Part shown: positions 35,911 to 43,887 of the stretch, one piece after another
How the letters are laid out: each line of letters begins with the position of its first letter
Position numbering within the stretch: position 1 is the stretch's first letter
Assembly (NCBI RefSeq): GCF_003173775.1
Contig: NZ_CP029552.1
Span: 5,335,001 to 5,399,000, forward strand
Reading direction: 5' to 3'
Length of the DNA stretch: 64,000 nt
Source: Methylobacterium sp. 17Sr1-1
GTDB taxonomy: Bacteria; Pseudomonadota; Alphaproteobacteria; Rhizobiales; Beijerinckiaceae
Notes under the pieces: model-generated
Told to the model about the DNA's origin: nothing
What the model saw: the letters and a program-made list of their open reading frames with translations, nothing else
Database searches by the model: none
Made by a program: the position numbers and the translations under genes

Positions 35911-36798
35911 TCAGGCGGTGCGGCCGAACAGGCCGGCGGGCTTCACCAGCAGCACCAGCACCATGATGACGAAGATCACGGTCGAGGAGGCTTCCGGGTA
36001 GAACACCTTGGTCAGGCCCTCGATCAGCCCGAGGGTGAAGCCGGTGACGATCGAGCCGAGGATCGACCCCATGCCGCCGATCACCACGACCGCGAACACC
36101 ACGATGATGATGTCGGCGCCCATGTTCGGGTTCACCGAGTAGACCGGGGCGGCGAGCACGCCCGCGAAGGCGGCGAGCGCGACGCCGAAGCCGTAGGTCA
36201 GGGTCAGCAGCAGCGGCACGTTCACCCCGAAGGCCTGGACCAGGGTCGGGTTCTCGGTGGCGGCCCGCAGGTACGCGCCGAGCTTGGTCTTCTCGATCAC
36301 GAGCCAGGTGGCGATGCAGACGACGAGCGAGGCGACGACGACCCAGCCGCGGTAGTTCGGCAGGAACATGAAGGGCAGGCGCTGGCCGCCCGACAATTCG
36401 GAGGGGATCGCGTAGGGCAGGCCCGACACGCCGTACTCGTTGCGGAACAGGCCCTGGATGATCAGCGCCAGGCCGAAGGTCAGGAGCAGGCCGTAGAGGT
36501 GATCGAGCTTGTAGAGCCGCGAGATCAGGAGCCGCTCCAGGATCACCCCGAAGATGCCGACCACGATCGGCGCCAGCAGCAGCGCCCACCAGTAGCCGAG
36601 GCCGGCGTAGTTCAGCAGCATCCAGGCGACGAAGGCGCCCATCATGTACTGCGCGCCGTGGGTGAAGTTGATGATGTTCAACAGCCCGAAGATGATCGCC
36701 AGCCCGAGCGACAGGATGGCGTAGAACGAGCCGTTGATGAGGCCGAGCAGGAGCTGGCCGAAGAGCGCCTGCATGGGGACGCCGAGGATCGTGGGCAT
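35911..36798 (-). CDS. livH: Branched-chain-type ABC transporter permease LivH
   Basis: 295 aa, about eight helices. The N-terminus LLLGLINGSFYAILSLGLAIIFGLLNIINFTHGA is the family's best-conserved segment, and the coupling loop reads LGAYLRAATENPTLVQAFGVNV. It partners LivM. Two starts are possible, ATG 36798 (used) and ATG 36774; neither has a strong Shine-Dalgarno, and the shorter form begins nearer to typical homologs. It lies 80 nt after livK1. Confidence 0.92.
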   Translation of the reverse strand: MPTILGVPMQALFGQLLLGLINGSFYAILSLGLAIIFGLLNIINFTHGAQYMMGAFVAWMLLNYAGLGYWWALLLAPIVVGIFGVILERLLISRLYKLDHLYGLLLTFGLALIIQGLFRNEYGVSGLPYAIPSELSGGQRLPFMFLPNYRGWVVVASLVVCIATWLVIEKTKLGAYLRAATENPTLVQAFGVNVPLLLTLTYGFGVALAAFAGVLAAPVYSVNPNMGADIIIVVFAVVVIGGMGSILGSIVTGFTLGLIEGLTKVFYPEASSTVIFVIMVLVLLVKPAGLFGRTA

Positions 36799-36878
36799 GG
36801 GGTCTGGCGACTCACGTGGGGACCGGGCCGGGTTTGGGGAGGCCGGCGGCGCCCTCGCGCCTCCGGCCCAAACTTGAG

Positions 36879-38084
36879 CTAGCTCTTGTTCACCAGCGGG
36901 CAGTTGCCCTGGTTGAGCGGGCGGAACGCCTCGTTGCCGGGGATCGTCGCCAGCGTCTTGTAGAGGTCCCAGGGACCCTTCGACTCGGCCGGCTTCTTGA
37001 CCTCGAACAGGTACATGTCGTGGATCTTGCGGCCGTCGGGCCGGATGGTGCCCTTGCCGAAGAGCGGATCCTCGGTCGGGATCTCCTTCATCTTCGCCAC
37101 GACCTTGCCCCCGTCGGAGGCCGATTTCAGCGCCTCGACCGCCTTGAGGTAGTGGAGCACGCTGGCATAGACGCCGGCCTGCACCGCGGTCGGCTTCTTG
37201 CCGCCGGCCTGCTTGGCGAAGCGGTCGGAGAAGGTGCGGGTGCCGTCGTTGAGGTCCCAGTAGAACGGCTCGGTCAGGACCAGGCCCTGCGCGGTCTTCG
37301 TCGTCAGGGCGTGGATGTCCGAGGAGAAGATCAGCAGGCCGGCGATCGCCTGGCCGCCCTCGGTGATGCCGAACTCCGCCGCCTGCTTGATGGCGTTGAT
37401 GGTGTCGCCGCCGGCATTCGCCAGCCCGATCACCTTGGCGCCCGAGCCTTGAGCCTGGAGCAGGAAGGACGAGAAGTCGGCGGTCGGGAACGGGGTCTTG
37501 ACCGCGCCGATCACCTTGCCGCCGTTCTTGGTCACGACCTCGGTGGTGTCGCGCTGCAAGGCTTGGCCGAAGGCGTAGTCGGCGGTGAGGAAGAACCAGG
37601 TGGTGCCGCCGCGCTTGACCATGGCGCCGCCGGTGCCGTTGCCGAGCGCCACCGTGTCGTAGGTCCAGTGCACGGTGTTGGGCGAGCATTGCGGCCCGGT
37701 CAGGTCGGCGGTGCCGGCGCCCGAATTGACGAAGGCCTTGTTCTTCTCGCGGGTGACCTGGTTGATGGCGAGCGCCACCGACGAGGTCGGCACGTCGAAG
37801 ATCGCATCGACGCCGTCGCGGTCGTACCATTGCCGGGCGATCGAGGCGCCGACATCCGGCTTGTTCTGGTGGTCGGCGGCGACGATCTCGACCTTCAGGC
37901 CCTTCTCGGCGGCCTTGAAGTCTTCCACCGCCATCCGGGCGGCGGCGACGGAGCCCTCGCCCGAGATGTCGGCGTAGACGCCCGAGCGGTCGTTCAGCAC
38001 GCCGATCTTCACCGGCGTCTGCGCCAGCGCCTGGACACTGGCTGCGGCGCAGAGCGCGCTGGCGAGCAACAACCGTTTCAGCAT
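36879..38084 (-). CDS. ABC transporter periplasmic binding protein, HAAT family, copy 1
   Basis: 401 aa with a Sec signal (MLKRLLLASALCAAASVQALA). The type I periplasmic-binding fold (Peripl_BP_6) starts with VKIGVLNDRSGVYADISGEG. Ligand-hinge segments include FDVPTSSVALAINQVTRE, NSGAGTADLTG and LANAGGDTINAIKQAAEFG. It is roughly three-quarters identical by eye to the adjacent copy at 38283, so the pair arose by tandem duplication. GGGAGGATG lies 5 nt upstream of ATG 38084. It belongs to a subgroup often found with aromatic or unknown ligands rather than proven leucine binders, so I give no livK symbol. Confidence 0.9.
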   Translation of the reverse strand: MLKRLLLASALCAAASVQALAQTPVKIGVLNDRSGVYADISGEGSVAAARMAVEDFKAAEKGLKVEIVAADHQNKPDVGASIARQWYDRDGVDAIFDVPTSSVALAINQVTREKNKAFVNSGAGTADLTGPQCSPNTVHWTYDTVALGNGTGGAMVKRGGTTWFFLTADYAFGQALQRDTTEVVTKNGGKVIGAVKTPFPTADFSSFLLQAQGSGAKVIGLANAGGDTINAIKQAAEFGITEGGQAIAGLLIFSSDIHALTTKTAQGLVLTEPFYWDLNDGTRTFSDRFAKQAGGKKPTAVQAGVYASVLHYLKAVEALKSASDGGKVVAKMKEIPTEDPLFGKGTIRPDGRKIHDMYLFEVKKPAESKGPWDLYKTLATIPGNEAFRPLNQGNCPLVNKS

Positions 38085-38282
38085 CAAACATCCTCCCTGA
38101 TGACACCGCCCGCACGCGGCGGCGAAGCGACTTTCGGCTGTCCGGGCGGGCTTGGCGTCGCTCAAGGAGCGCCGCACCCGCTTCTCGTGCGGGGCCTTGC
38201 CGGCCCCCTTTCCGACGAACCCGCGGGGCGCGGTTCCGTCCGTTCCCGCATCATGGTCGCGGCCGGGGCCGACGACCGCGCT

Positions 38283-39515
38283 TCAGGGCCTCGTCCCCTC
38301 CGCCTGCGCCGCCTTGACGACGAGCGGACAGCCGCCCTGGTCGAGGGGCCGGAACGCCTCGTTGCCGGGAATCGTCGCGAGCACCCGGTAGAGGTCCCAC
38401 TCGCCCTTCGATTCGGCCGGCTTCTTGACCTCGAACAGGTACATGTCGTGGATCTTGCGGCCGTCGGGCCGGATGGTGCCCTTGCCGAAGAGCGGATCTT
38501 CGGTCGGGATCTCCTTCATCTTCGCCACGACCCGGCGACCGTCGTCGCGCGACCGCAGGGCCGACACGGCCTTGAGATAGTGCAGCACGCCGGCATAGAC
38601 CCCGGCCTGGGCGGCGGTGGGCTTGCGGCCGCCGAACCGGCGGGCGAACCGGTCGGAGAAGGCGCGGGTAGCGTCGTTGAGGTCCCAGTAGAACGGCTCG
38701 GTCAGGACCAGGCCCTGGGCCACCTTCGGGGTGAGGGAGTGGATGTCGGAGGAGAAGATCAAGAGGCCGGCCAGCGCCTGGCCGCCCTCCGTCACCTTCA
38801 GCCGCGCCGCCTCGCGCACCGCCCCGATCGTGTCGCCGCCGGCATTCGCCAGCCCGATCACCTTGGCGCCGGACGCCTGCGCCTGGCGCAAGGCGGGCGC
38901 GAAGTCCGAGGCCGGGAACGGCGTCTTGACGCTGCCCAGCACCGTGCCGCCGTTGCGCAGGATCAACGCCGTGGTGTCGCGCTGCACCGCCTCGCCGAAG
39001 GCGTAGTCGGCGGTGACGAAGAACCAGGTGGTGCCGCCGCGCTTGACCATGGCGCCGCCGGTGCCGTTCGCGAGCGCCACGGTGTCGAAGGTCCAGTGCA
39101 CGGTGTTGGGCGAGCAGTCCGGCCCGGTGAGGTCGGCGGTGCCGGCGCCGGAATCGACGAAGACCTTGTTCCTCTCGCGGGTGACCTGGTGGACGGCGAG
39201 CGCCACCGAGGAGGTCGGCACGTCGAAGATCGCGTCCACCCCCTCCCGGTCGTACCAGACGCGGGCGAGCGCCGCCCCCACGGCTGGCTTGTTCTGGTGG
39301 TCGCCGGCCACGATCTCCACCGCGAGATCGTGGCCGAGCGGGCGGAAATCCTCCACCGCCATGCGGGCGGCGACGACCGAGCCCTCGCCCGAGATGTCGG
39401 CGTAGACGCCCGAGCGGTCGTTCAGCACGCCGATCTTCACCGGCGTTCCGGCCATGGCTGCCACGCTCGAGGCGAGGCCCGCCAGGAGGGCCGCGAGGAG
39501 GACCCGCACCCGCAT
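38283..39515 (-). CDS. ABC transporter periplasmic binding protein, HAAT family, copy 2
   Basis: 410 aa with a signal peptide (VRVLLAALLAGLASSVAAMA). The mature part parallels copy 1 nearly without gaps (VKIGVLNDRSGVYADISGEG; DSGAGTADLTGPDCSPNT; LANAGGDTIGAVREAARL). Differences cluster in surface helices and some cleft-side positions, suggesting a related but not identical ligand range. ATG 39515 shares one base with the livF stop (TGATG); a GTG lies one codon earlier. The 198-nt gap to copy 1 contains only GC-rich hairpins. Confidence 0.9.
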   Translation of the reverse strand: MRVRVLLAALLAGLASSVAAMAGTPVKIGVLNDRSGVYADISGEGSVVAARMAVEDFRPLGHDLAVEIVAGDHQNKPAVGAALARVWYDREGVDAIFDVPTSSVALAVHQVTRERNKVFVDSGAGTADLTGPDCSPNTVHWTFDTVALANGTGGAMVKRGGTTWFFVTADYAFGEAVQRDTTALILRNGGTVLGSVKTPFPASDFAPALRQAQASGAKVIGLANAGGDTIGAVREAARLKVTEGGQALAGLLIFSSDIHSLTPKVAQGLVLTEPFYWDLNDATRAFSDRFARRFGGRKPTAAQAGVYAGVLHYLKAVSALRSRDDGRRVVAKMKEIPTEDPLFGKGTIRPDGRKIHDMYLFEVKKPAESKGEWDLYRVLATIPGNEAFRPLDQGGCPLVVKAAQAEGTRP

Positions 39516-40261
39516 CACACGCCGAGATAGGTGTGCAGCTTGTCGATGTTGGCGTCGAGTTCGGCGTTCGGGATCATGTCGATCACCCGGCCCTGCTCGA
39601 CCACGAAGTGCCGGTCGGCCACGGTCTGGGCGAAGCGGAAGTTCTGCTCCACCAGGACGATCGTGTAGCCCTCGGTCTTCAGCCGGGCGATGGTGCGGCC
39701 GATCTGCTGCACGATGACCGGGGCGAGGCCCTCGGTCGGCTCGTCGAGCAGGATCAGCTTGGCGCCGGTGCGCAGGATGCGGCCGATGGCGAGCATCTGC
39801 TGCTCGCCGCCCGAGAGCTTGGTGCCCTGGCTGCCCGAGCGCTCCTTGAGGTTCGGGAACAGGGTGTAGATCTGCTCCACCGTCATCCCGCCGGGCTTCA
39901 CCCGCGGTGGCAGCATCAGGTTCTCGTAGACCGACAGGCTCGAGAAGATGCCGCGCTCCTCCGGCACGTAGCCGAGGCCGAGCTTGGCGATGTTGCGCGA
40001 GGCCATGCCGATGGTCTCGGTGCCGTCGTAGCGGATCGAGCCTTTCCGCTTGCCCAGGATGCCGATGATGGCGCGGAGCGTCGTGGTCTTGCCGGCGCCG
40101 TTGCGGCCGAGCAGCGTCACCACCTCGCCGGGCTTCACGTCGAAGCTGATGCCGTGCAGCACGTGGCTCTCGCCGTACCAGCCCTCGAGCCCCTGGATCG
40201 CCAGGAGGGGGGCGGCGCCCGCGCCCGCCGCGACCGGCTTCGTCATCACCGCCTCAGCCAT
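39515..40261 (-). CDS. livF: Branched-chain-type ABC transporter ATP-binding protein LivF
   Basis: 248 aa. Walker A LLGRNGAGKTTT, Q-loop region YVPEERGIF, signature LSGGEQQMLAIGR, Walker B LILLDEPTEGL and the VEQN switch (VLVEQNFRFA) identify LivF. ATG 40261 with GGAG six nt upstream overlaps the livG stop by 8 nt; ATG 40246 behind GAGGCGGTG is an alternative. Together with LivG it powers the LivHM permease. The stop is fused to the start of the second binding-protein gene. Confidence 0.94.
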   Translation of the reverse strand: MAEAVMTKPVAAGAGAAPLLAIQGLEGWYGESHVLHGISFDVKPGEVVTLLGRNGAGKTTTLRAIIGILGKRKGSIRYDGTETIGMASRNIAKLGLGYVPEERGIFSSLSVYENLMLPPRVKPGGMTVEQIYTLFPNLKERSGSQGTKLSGGEQQMLAIGRILRTGAKLILLDEPTEGLAPVIVQQIGRTIARLKTEGYTIVLVEQNFRFAQTVADRHFVVEQGRVIDMIPNAELDANIDKLHTYLGV

Positions 40262-41060
40262 GACCGGCTCCGATATAGGCCTCAACCACGCGGGGATCCT
40301 TCGACACGGTGGCGTAATCGCCCTCCGCCAGCACCTGGCCGCGCGCCAGCACGGTGATGCGGTCGGAGAGCGAGGCGACGACCGAGAGGTTGTGCTCGAC
40401 CATCAGGATGGTGCGGTTCTTCGAGACCCGGCGGATCAGCGCCGCGGTCCGGTCGACGTCCTCATGACCCATGCCGGCCATCGGCTCGTCGAGGAGCAGC
40501 ATCTCGGGTTCGAGGGCGAGCGTCGTGGCGATCTCCAGCGCCCGCTTGCGGCCGTAGGAGAGCTCCACCGCCGGAATGTCGGCGAAATCGGAGAGGCCGA
40601 CCGCCTCGACCAGCTGCAGCGCCTCCTGGTTGAGCGCCCGCAGCACGGTCTCGGAGCGCCAGAAGTCGAAGGAGTCGCCGCGCTTGCGCCGCTGCAGCGC
40701 GATGCGGACGTTCTCCTTGACCGTCAGGTGCGGGAAGACCGCCGAGATCTGGAACGAGCGCACCAGGCCGAGCCGCGCCACGTCCGCCGGCTTCATGCCG
40801 GTGATGTCGCGGCCGTTGTAGCGGATCGAGCCCGCCGACGGCGTCAGGAACTTCGTCAGCAGGTTGAAGCAGGTGGTCTTGCCGGCGCCGTTCGGGCCGA
40901 TCAGCGCATGGATGGTGCCGCGCGTCACTTCGAGCGTCACGCCGTTCACGGCGCGAAAGCCCTTGAACTCCTTGGTCAGCCCTTCGGTGGACAGGACGAT
41001 GTCCTGGCCTTTGGCACCGGCGCGGGGCCGCTCCTCAACGTGGGTGGTCGGTTGGGCCAT
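40254..41060 (-). CDS. livG: Branched-chain-type ABC transporter ATP-binding protein LivG
   Basis: 268 aa. Walker A IGPNGAGKTTCF, Q-loop RSFQISAVFPHLTV, Walker B MLLLDEPMAG and VEHN switch fit LivG. The signature region is VELSYGRKRALEIATTLA: the usual LSYGxQRxLEIA has Lys-Arg in place of Gln-Arg, a variant seen in this subgroup. It is the first gene of the operon. An IclR-like palindrome lies 45-59 nt upstream of its ATG. Confidence 0.94.
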   Translation of the reverse strand: MAQPTTHVEERPRAGAKGQDIVLSTEGLTKEFKGFRAVNGVTLEVTRGTIHALIGPNGAGKTTCFNLLTKFLTPSAGSIRYNGRDITGMKPADVARLGLVRSFQISAVFPHLTVKENVRIALQRRKRGDSFDFWRSETVLRALNQEALQLVEAVGLSDFADIPAVELSYGRKRALEIATTLALEPEMLLLDEPMAGMGHEDVDRTAALIRRVSKNRTILMVEHNLSVVASLSDRITVLARGQVLAEGDYATVSKDPRVVEAYIGAGHG

Positions 41061-41104
41061 GTCGGCGCGTCACCCCTGCGTTTCCTCACTCGCGCTTATG
41101 CGCG

Positions 41105-41119
41105 TATCGCATAGCGAAA
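41105..41119. promoter_or_regulatory. Candidate operator of IclR type upstream of livG
   Basis: TATCGC-ATA-GCGAAA, an inverted repeat with 5 of 6 matching bases and 3-nt spacing, very like TTTCGCATTGCGAAA-type sites of IclR-family regulators. An overlapping perfect repeat TATGCG-N5-CGCATA spans 41097-41113. Placed 45-59 nt from the livG ATG, in a position to control the promoter. Confidence 0.45.
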
Positions 41120-41183
41120 CAGCATGCCGCCGATGGAGTGTCAACGGGTTCGAGCCGCCCCCGCAAGGGGTGAACCGGGCTTG

Positions 41184-42278
41184 TCAGACCTTATTCACGG
41201 CCGGTTCCGGCTTGGGCGCCGGTTCGAGCAGCGCCCGCGCCGCCCGGGTGAGGGGTCGCTCGACGATGCGGTGCAGCAAGAGCGCGGCGAGGCCGGCGAG
41301 GACCAGCATCAGGACCGTCAGCGGGCCCGGCCCGAGCGGGGCCGCGAGGCCGGCGGCTTCGGCGACCACGCGCACGCCCCGTACGACGAAGGGATGAGCG
41401 AGATAGAGGGCGTAGGACGCGTCTCCCAGGAGGACGAACGGGCGCAAGCCGGCGCCGGCCGTCCCCGCCGGCCCGAGAGCCGCGGCCGCGACCAGTAACG
41501 CGGCCGGCCCGCCCCAGGCGAGGCAGCGGGGCAGGGCGGGCGCCTCGCCGGCCAGCGCCAGGACGGCGAGGCCGGCGATCGCCAGCGCGAGGCGCACGGG
41601 ACCCGGCAGGCGCCAGCCCTCCTGGCGCGCGAGGGCGAGCGCCGCCCCGCAGGCGAATTCGAGCACGATCGGGTCGCTCCAGAAGGCCGGTGCCACCGGC
41701 AGCGGCCCTGCCGCCTGCCCCAAGACGACGAGGCCGGCGAGGAGCGCGAGCACGGCGAGGACAGACCGCCGCGGCCCCAAGGGCAACGTGAGGGCGAAGA
41801 GTACGTAGAACGCCATCTCGTAGTTGAGCGTCCAGCCGAGGGAGTAGAGCGGCTGCACCGCCCCGTCGGCCCGGGCCATCGGCCAGAACAGGTACGAGGC
41901 GGCGAGGGCGGCCGGCCCCTCGGCGCCGGCGCCGAGGAGGCCCGGCCGGAGCAAGGCGAGGCCGAGGTAGAGCGTGGTGGCGAGCCAGTAGAGCGGCACC
42001 ACCCGGGCGATTCGGTGGGCGAGAAAAGTCCTCCGCGCGTCGGCCCGCCCGTGCAGGGGGGACGCCGCGTGCACGATGATGAAGCCGGAGATGACGAAGA
42101 ACACGTCGACCCCCGCCGGCCAGGGCAGCCAGGCCGCCGGCGCGTAAGGGATGCCCGCCCGGGCCGCGACGCCCGCGACCTCGAACTGCGCGTGGCCGGC
42201 CGCGACCATCAGGGCGGCGAGCGCCCGCAAGATCTGGATCAGCGGCAGCGAGGTGGGGCGTGTCACGGGAGGCCGCAT
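41184..42278 (-). CDS. Acyltransferase 3 family protein (OafA/YrhL-like)
   Basis: 364 aa with about ten membrane helices. It begins LPLIQILRALAALMVAAGHAQFE, the family R/H catalytic motif (RAxAxxxVxxxH), followed by GVDVFFVISGFIIVHA and RIARVVPLYWLATT. These enzymes O-acylate sugars in surface polysaccharides or other exported molecules. It may decorate the glycan made by the cluster at 29-10325, but the distance makes this a guess. The C-terminal tail (EPAPKPEPAVNKV) is cytosolic and Pro-rich. It is convergent to no gene and divergent from the DUF4142 gene. Confidence 0.88.
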   Translation of the reverse strand: MRPPVTRPTSLPLIQILRALAALMVAAGHAQFEVAGVAARAGIPYAPAAWLPWPAGVDVFFVISGFIIVHAASPLHGRADARRTFLAHRIARVVPLYWLATTLYLGLALLRPGLLGAGAEGPAALAASYLFWPMARADGAVQPLYSLGWTLNYEMAFYVLFALTLPLGPRRSVLAVLALLAGLVVLGQAAGPLPVAPAFWSDPIVLEFACGAALALARQEGWRLPGPVRLALAIAGLAVLALAGEAPALPRCLAWGGPAALLVAAAALGPAGTAGAGLRPFVLLGDASYALYLAHPFVVRGVRVVAEAAGLAAPLGPGPLTVLMLVLAGLAALLLHRIVERPLTRAARALLEPAPKPEPAVNKV

Positions 42279-42377
42279 CGCGTCCGCCCCGGACCGTCCG
42301 GGGCATGGAGGCGCTTCATACCGGAGGCGGCCGCCTCACGGCCAGGGGCGGGCGCCTCGAATGATGACGCAGCGGCG

Positions 42378-42402
42378 GGAACAATGTCCGCGAAAGCTCG
42401 TT
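42378..42402 (+). promoter_or_regulatory. Sigma-EcfG (general stress) promoter
   Basis: GGAAC at 42378-42382, then exactly 16 nt, then CGTT at 42399-42402: a perfect match to the GGAAC-N16/17-CGTT promoter described for the PhyR-EcfG regulon of Methylobacterium. Transcription would begin near 42409, about 128 nt before the DUF4142 ATG. Confidence 0.75.
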
Positions 42403-42536
42403 GTCCAGCCCGAAAGCGTCCTGCCAAGAATGCATTCTATCGAGAATGATCTGGCCAAGGCGAGCTGCATAGACGGCTCGATGTTCGGCCGACGACCGAA
42501 CGTGATGCTCAAGAACAGAATTCCAGGAGATCAGAC

Positions 42537-43250
42537 ATGAAGAAGCTCGTTGCCCTGACCGGCCTCGCCGTTGCTCTCGCGACCCCCGCCTTCGCGCAGG
42601 TCGGTGGCTTCAACGGGTTCCGCTCGATGGCGCTGATGTCGAACGCGTTCGAGGTCAAGTCGAGCCAGATCGCCCTCGACAAGTCGCGCAACCCGCGCAT
42701 CCGCGAGTACGCCCGCGAGATGATCCGCGACCACCGCGCCGCCAACGTCGCCCTGCTCGGCGGCCGTGAGAACGTGGCTCGCGGCAACGGCGACGGCATC
42801 GGCGGCCTGGTCGAGGCGCCCTTCGCCATCGCGGGCGGGGCGGTCGGCGCGGCCACCGGTGCGGCGGCCGGCGTGGTCGGTGGCACCCTCCAGGGCGGCC
42901 CGGTCGGCGGCCTCCAGGGCCTCGGCACCGGCGCGGCTCGCGGCGCCCAGGTCGGCGCCAACGCGGTCGATTTCGACGGCGACGTGACCACCACGGCGGC
43001 CACCGGTGCGATCCCGCTCGGCCCGCAGCAGCAGGCGATGCTCGCCGAACTCGCCGAGACCCCGGCCGGCCCGGCCTTCGACCGCACCTACGCCCGCATG
43101 CAGGTGCAGGCCCACGGCATGACCGTCGCCAGCTACCAGGCCTACGCGCAGTCGGGCCCGAACCCGGCCCTGCGCTCCTACGTCCAGCAGGCCCTGCCGG
43201 TGATGCAGCATCACCTTGCGATGGCCCAGCGCCTGCCGGGCGCCCGCTGA
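42537..43250 (+). CDS. DUF4142-type secreted protein with a glycine-rich insertion
   Basis: 237 aa with a signal peptide (KKLVALTGLAVALATPAFA). The ferritin-like four-helix DUF4142 pattern is split: first half NAFEVKSSQIALDKSRNPRIREYAREMIRDH, second half TYARMQVQAHGMTVASYQAYAQSG and YVQQALPVMQHHLAMA. Between them (about residues 87-150) lies a Gly/Ala-rich stretch with repeated GxxxG spacing, like a glycine zipper. DUF4142 proteins are often induced by general stress, which fits the EcfG promoter at 42378. AGGAG lies 7 nt upstream. A terminator follows at 43278. Confidence 0.85.
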   Translation: MKKLVALTGLAVALATPAFAQVGGFNGFRSMALMSNAFEVKSSQIALDKSRNPRIREYAREMIRDHRAANVALLGGRENVARGNGDGIGGLVEAPFAIAGGAVGAATGAAAGVVGGTLQGGPVGGLQGLGTGAARGAQVGANAVDFDGDVTTTAATGAIPLGPQQQAMLAELAETPAGPAFDRTYARMQVQAHGMTVASYQAYAQSGPNPALRSYVQQALPVMQHHLAMAQRLPGAR

Positions 43251-43277
43251 GCGTCGCGACCTAATGGTGTGACGGAG

Positions 43278-43308
43278 CGGCGGGCCGGAAAGCCCGCCGT
43301 TTCCGTTT
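43278..43308 (+). terminator. Intrinsic terminator after the DUF4142 gene
   Basis: Stem CGGCGGGC / GCCCGCCG (43278-43285 and 43292-43299) with a CGGAAA loop, followed by TTTCCGTTT. It lies 27 nt past the stop codon. Confidence 0.75.
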
Positions 43309-43383
43309 GGGCAGCGGCGCCGCCGGGGAAAGATCGATTGGCGTCGATTGATCGGGCGGCTCGTTGACCTTATGTTCAAAGGC

Positions 43384-43415
43384 GAGAGCCCGCGGATGGC
43401 GGTCCGCGAGCCCTC
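43384..43415 (-). terminator. 3' hairpin of small-ORF unit 1
   Basis: Arms 43384-43396 and 43403-43415. Read on the minus strand all 13 positions can pair, two as G-U; on the plus strand those two would be A-C mismatches. No U tract follows, so termination is uncertain. It lies 20 nt past the small ORF stop. Confidence 0.5.
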
Positions 43416-43435
43416 TTGTCAGTTAGACCTGCTCG

Positions 43436-43519
43436 CTACATGAGCCCAATCGTGATGGTCAGAGACCATCCGGTCGGGCTTTTCGCGATGGTGATGGTGA
43501 GCATCGGGAAGCCGATCAC
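43436..43519 (-). CDS. Small ORF 1: 27-aa peptide behind a strong ribosome binding site
   Basis: GTG start at 43519, TAG at 43436-43438. AAGGAGGTGA, nearly the full anti-Shine-Dalgarno complement, lies with AAGGAGG 8 nt before the GTG. The peptide begins MIGFPM, contains two LTITI blocks flanking a KSPTGWS turn and ends GLM, suggesting a small amphipathic beta hairpin. It is uncharged except for one Lys. The copy at 43888 encodes exactly the same peptide with one synonymous change (ATT/ATC). I recognise no family. The frame is open further upstream in this copy but is closed by TGA in copy 2, so the short form is preferred. It could be a toxin-like or regulatory peptide. Confidence 0.6.
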   Translation of the reverse strand: MIGFPMLTITIAKSPTGWSLTITIGLM

Positions 43520-43530
43520 ATCCTTCACCT

Positions 43531-43630
43531 CCTTCCCGGCCGTGCCTGCTCGACCCTTGCGGGTCTCGACGGCGGCCGGCGAGATCCGCCGCAAGCCCCG
43601 AGCGCCGCAGGGCCTTCGCAGCCGGGAAGG
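43531..43630 (-). promoter_or_regulatory. Structured leader RNA, copy 1 (riboswitch-like)
   Basis: 100 nt on the minus strand, 11 nt before the GTG. P1: CCTTCCCGGC (43630-43621) pairs with GCCGGGAAGG (43540-43531), whose final AAGG is the first part of the AAGGAGG ribosome binding site. Inside are three hairpins: AGGCCCT/GGGGCTT type (43616-43593), GCGGCGG/CCGCCGT (43592-43569), and GACCC-GCAA-GGGTC with a GNRA tetraloop (43565-43552). Formation of P1 would mask the start site, as in translation-controlling riboswitches. G-U pairs are legal only on this strand. Confidence 0.6.
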
Positions 43631-43837
43631 CATCGCCTGACGCAAGGAAACTAGCGCTGGTCGGGCCGCTGTCTTCGCCGGAACTTCGCCGTTCCATGTG
43701 GGCGAACCCGGATTGTTGCGTCGTGCCGTTCCGAAGGGCATAGCGTCATTCGTCTATACCGCCACGCACGAGATCCATTCGCGAAAATCAGCTGGCACTG
43801 ATTGATCGGCGAGGCCGATGGCCCTACCTTCGACAGT

Positions 43838-43868
43838 GAGGGCCCGCGGGTGGTGTCCGCGAGCCCTC
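43838..43868 (-). terminator. 3' hairpin of small-ORF unit 2
   Basis: Arms 43838-43850 and 43856-43868 (GAGGGC-C-CGCGGG type). On the minus strand 12 of 13 positions pair, one of them G-U. There is no U tract. It lies 19 nt past the small ORF stop, the same layout as unit 1. Confidence 0.5.
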
Positions 43869-43887
43869 TGTCAGGCGATCCTAGTCG

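Larger units (their letters stand above)
43335..43680. repeat. Tandem duplication unit 1 (about 340 bp)
   Basis: Direct repeat of 43795-44135, in the same orientation. The two units share an ATTGATCGG segment, the 3' hairpin, the 27-codon ORF (83 of 84 bases identical), the structured 100-nt leader (83 of 100) and a GCGCTAG-TTCCTT-type upstream block. About 115 nt of unrelated sequence separates the units. Confidence 0.88.

Noticed and set aside
43519..43741. Longer 101-codon form of small ORF 1
   Set aside because: The same frame in copy 2 is closed by TGA just before the ribosome binding site, and the upstream part is the structured leader.
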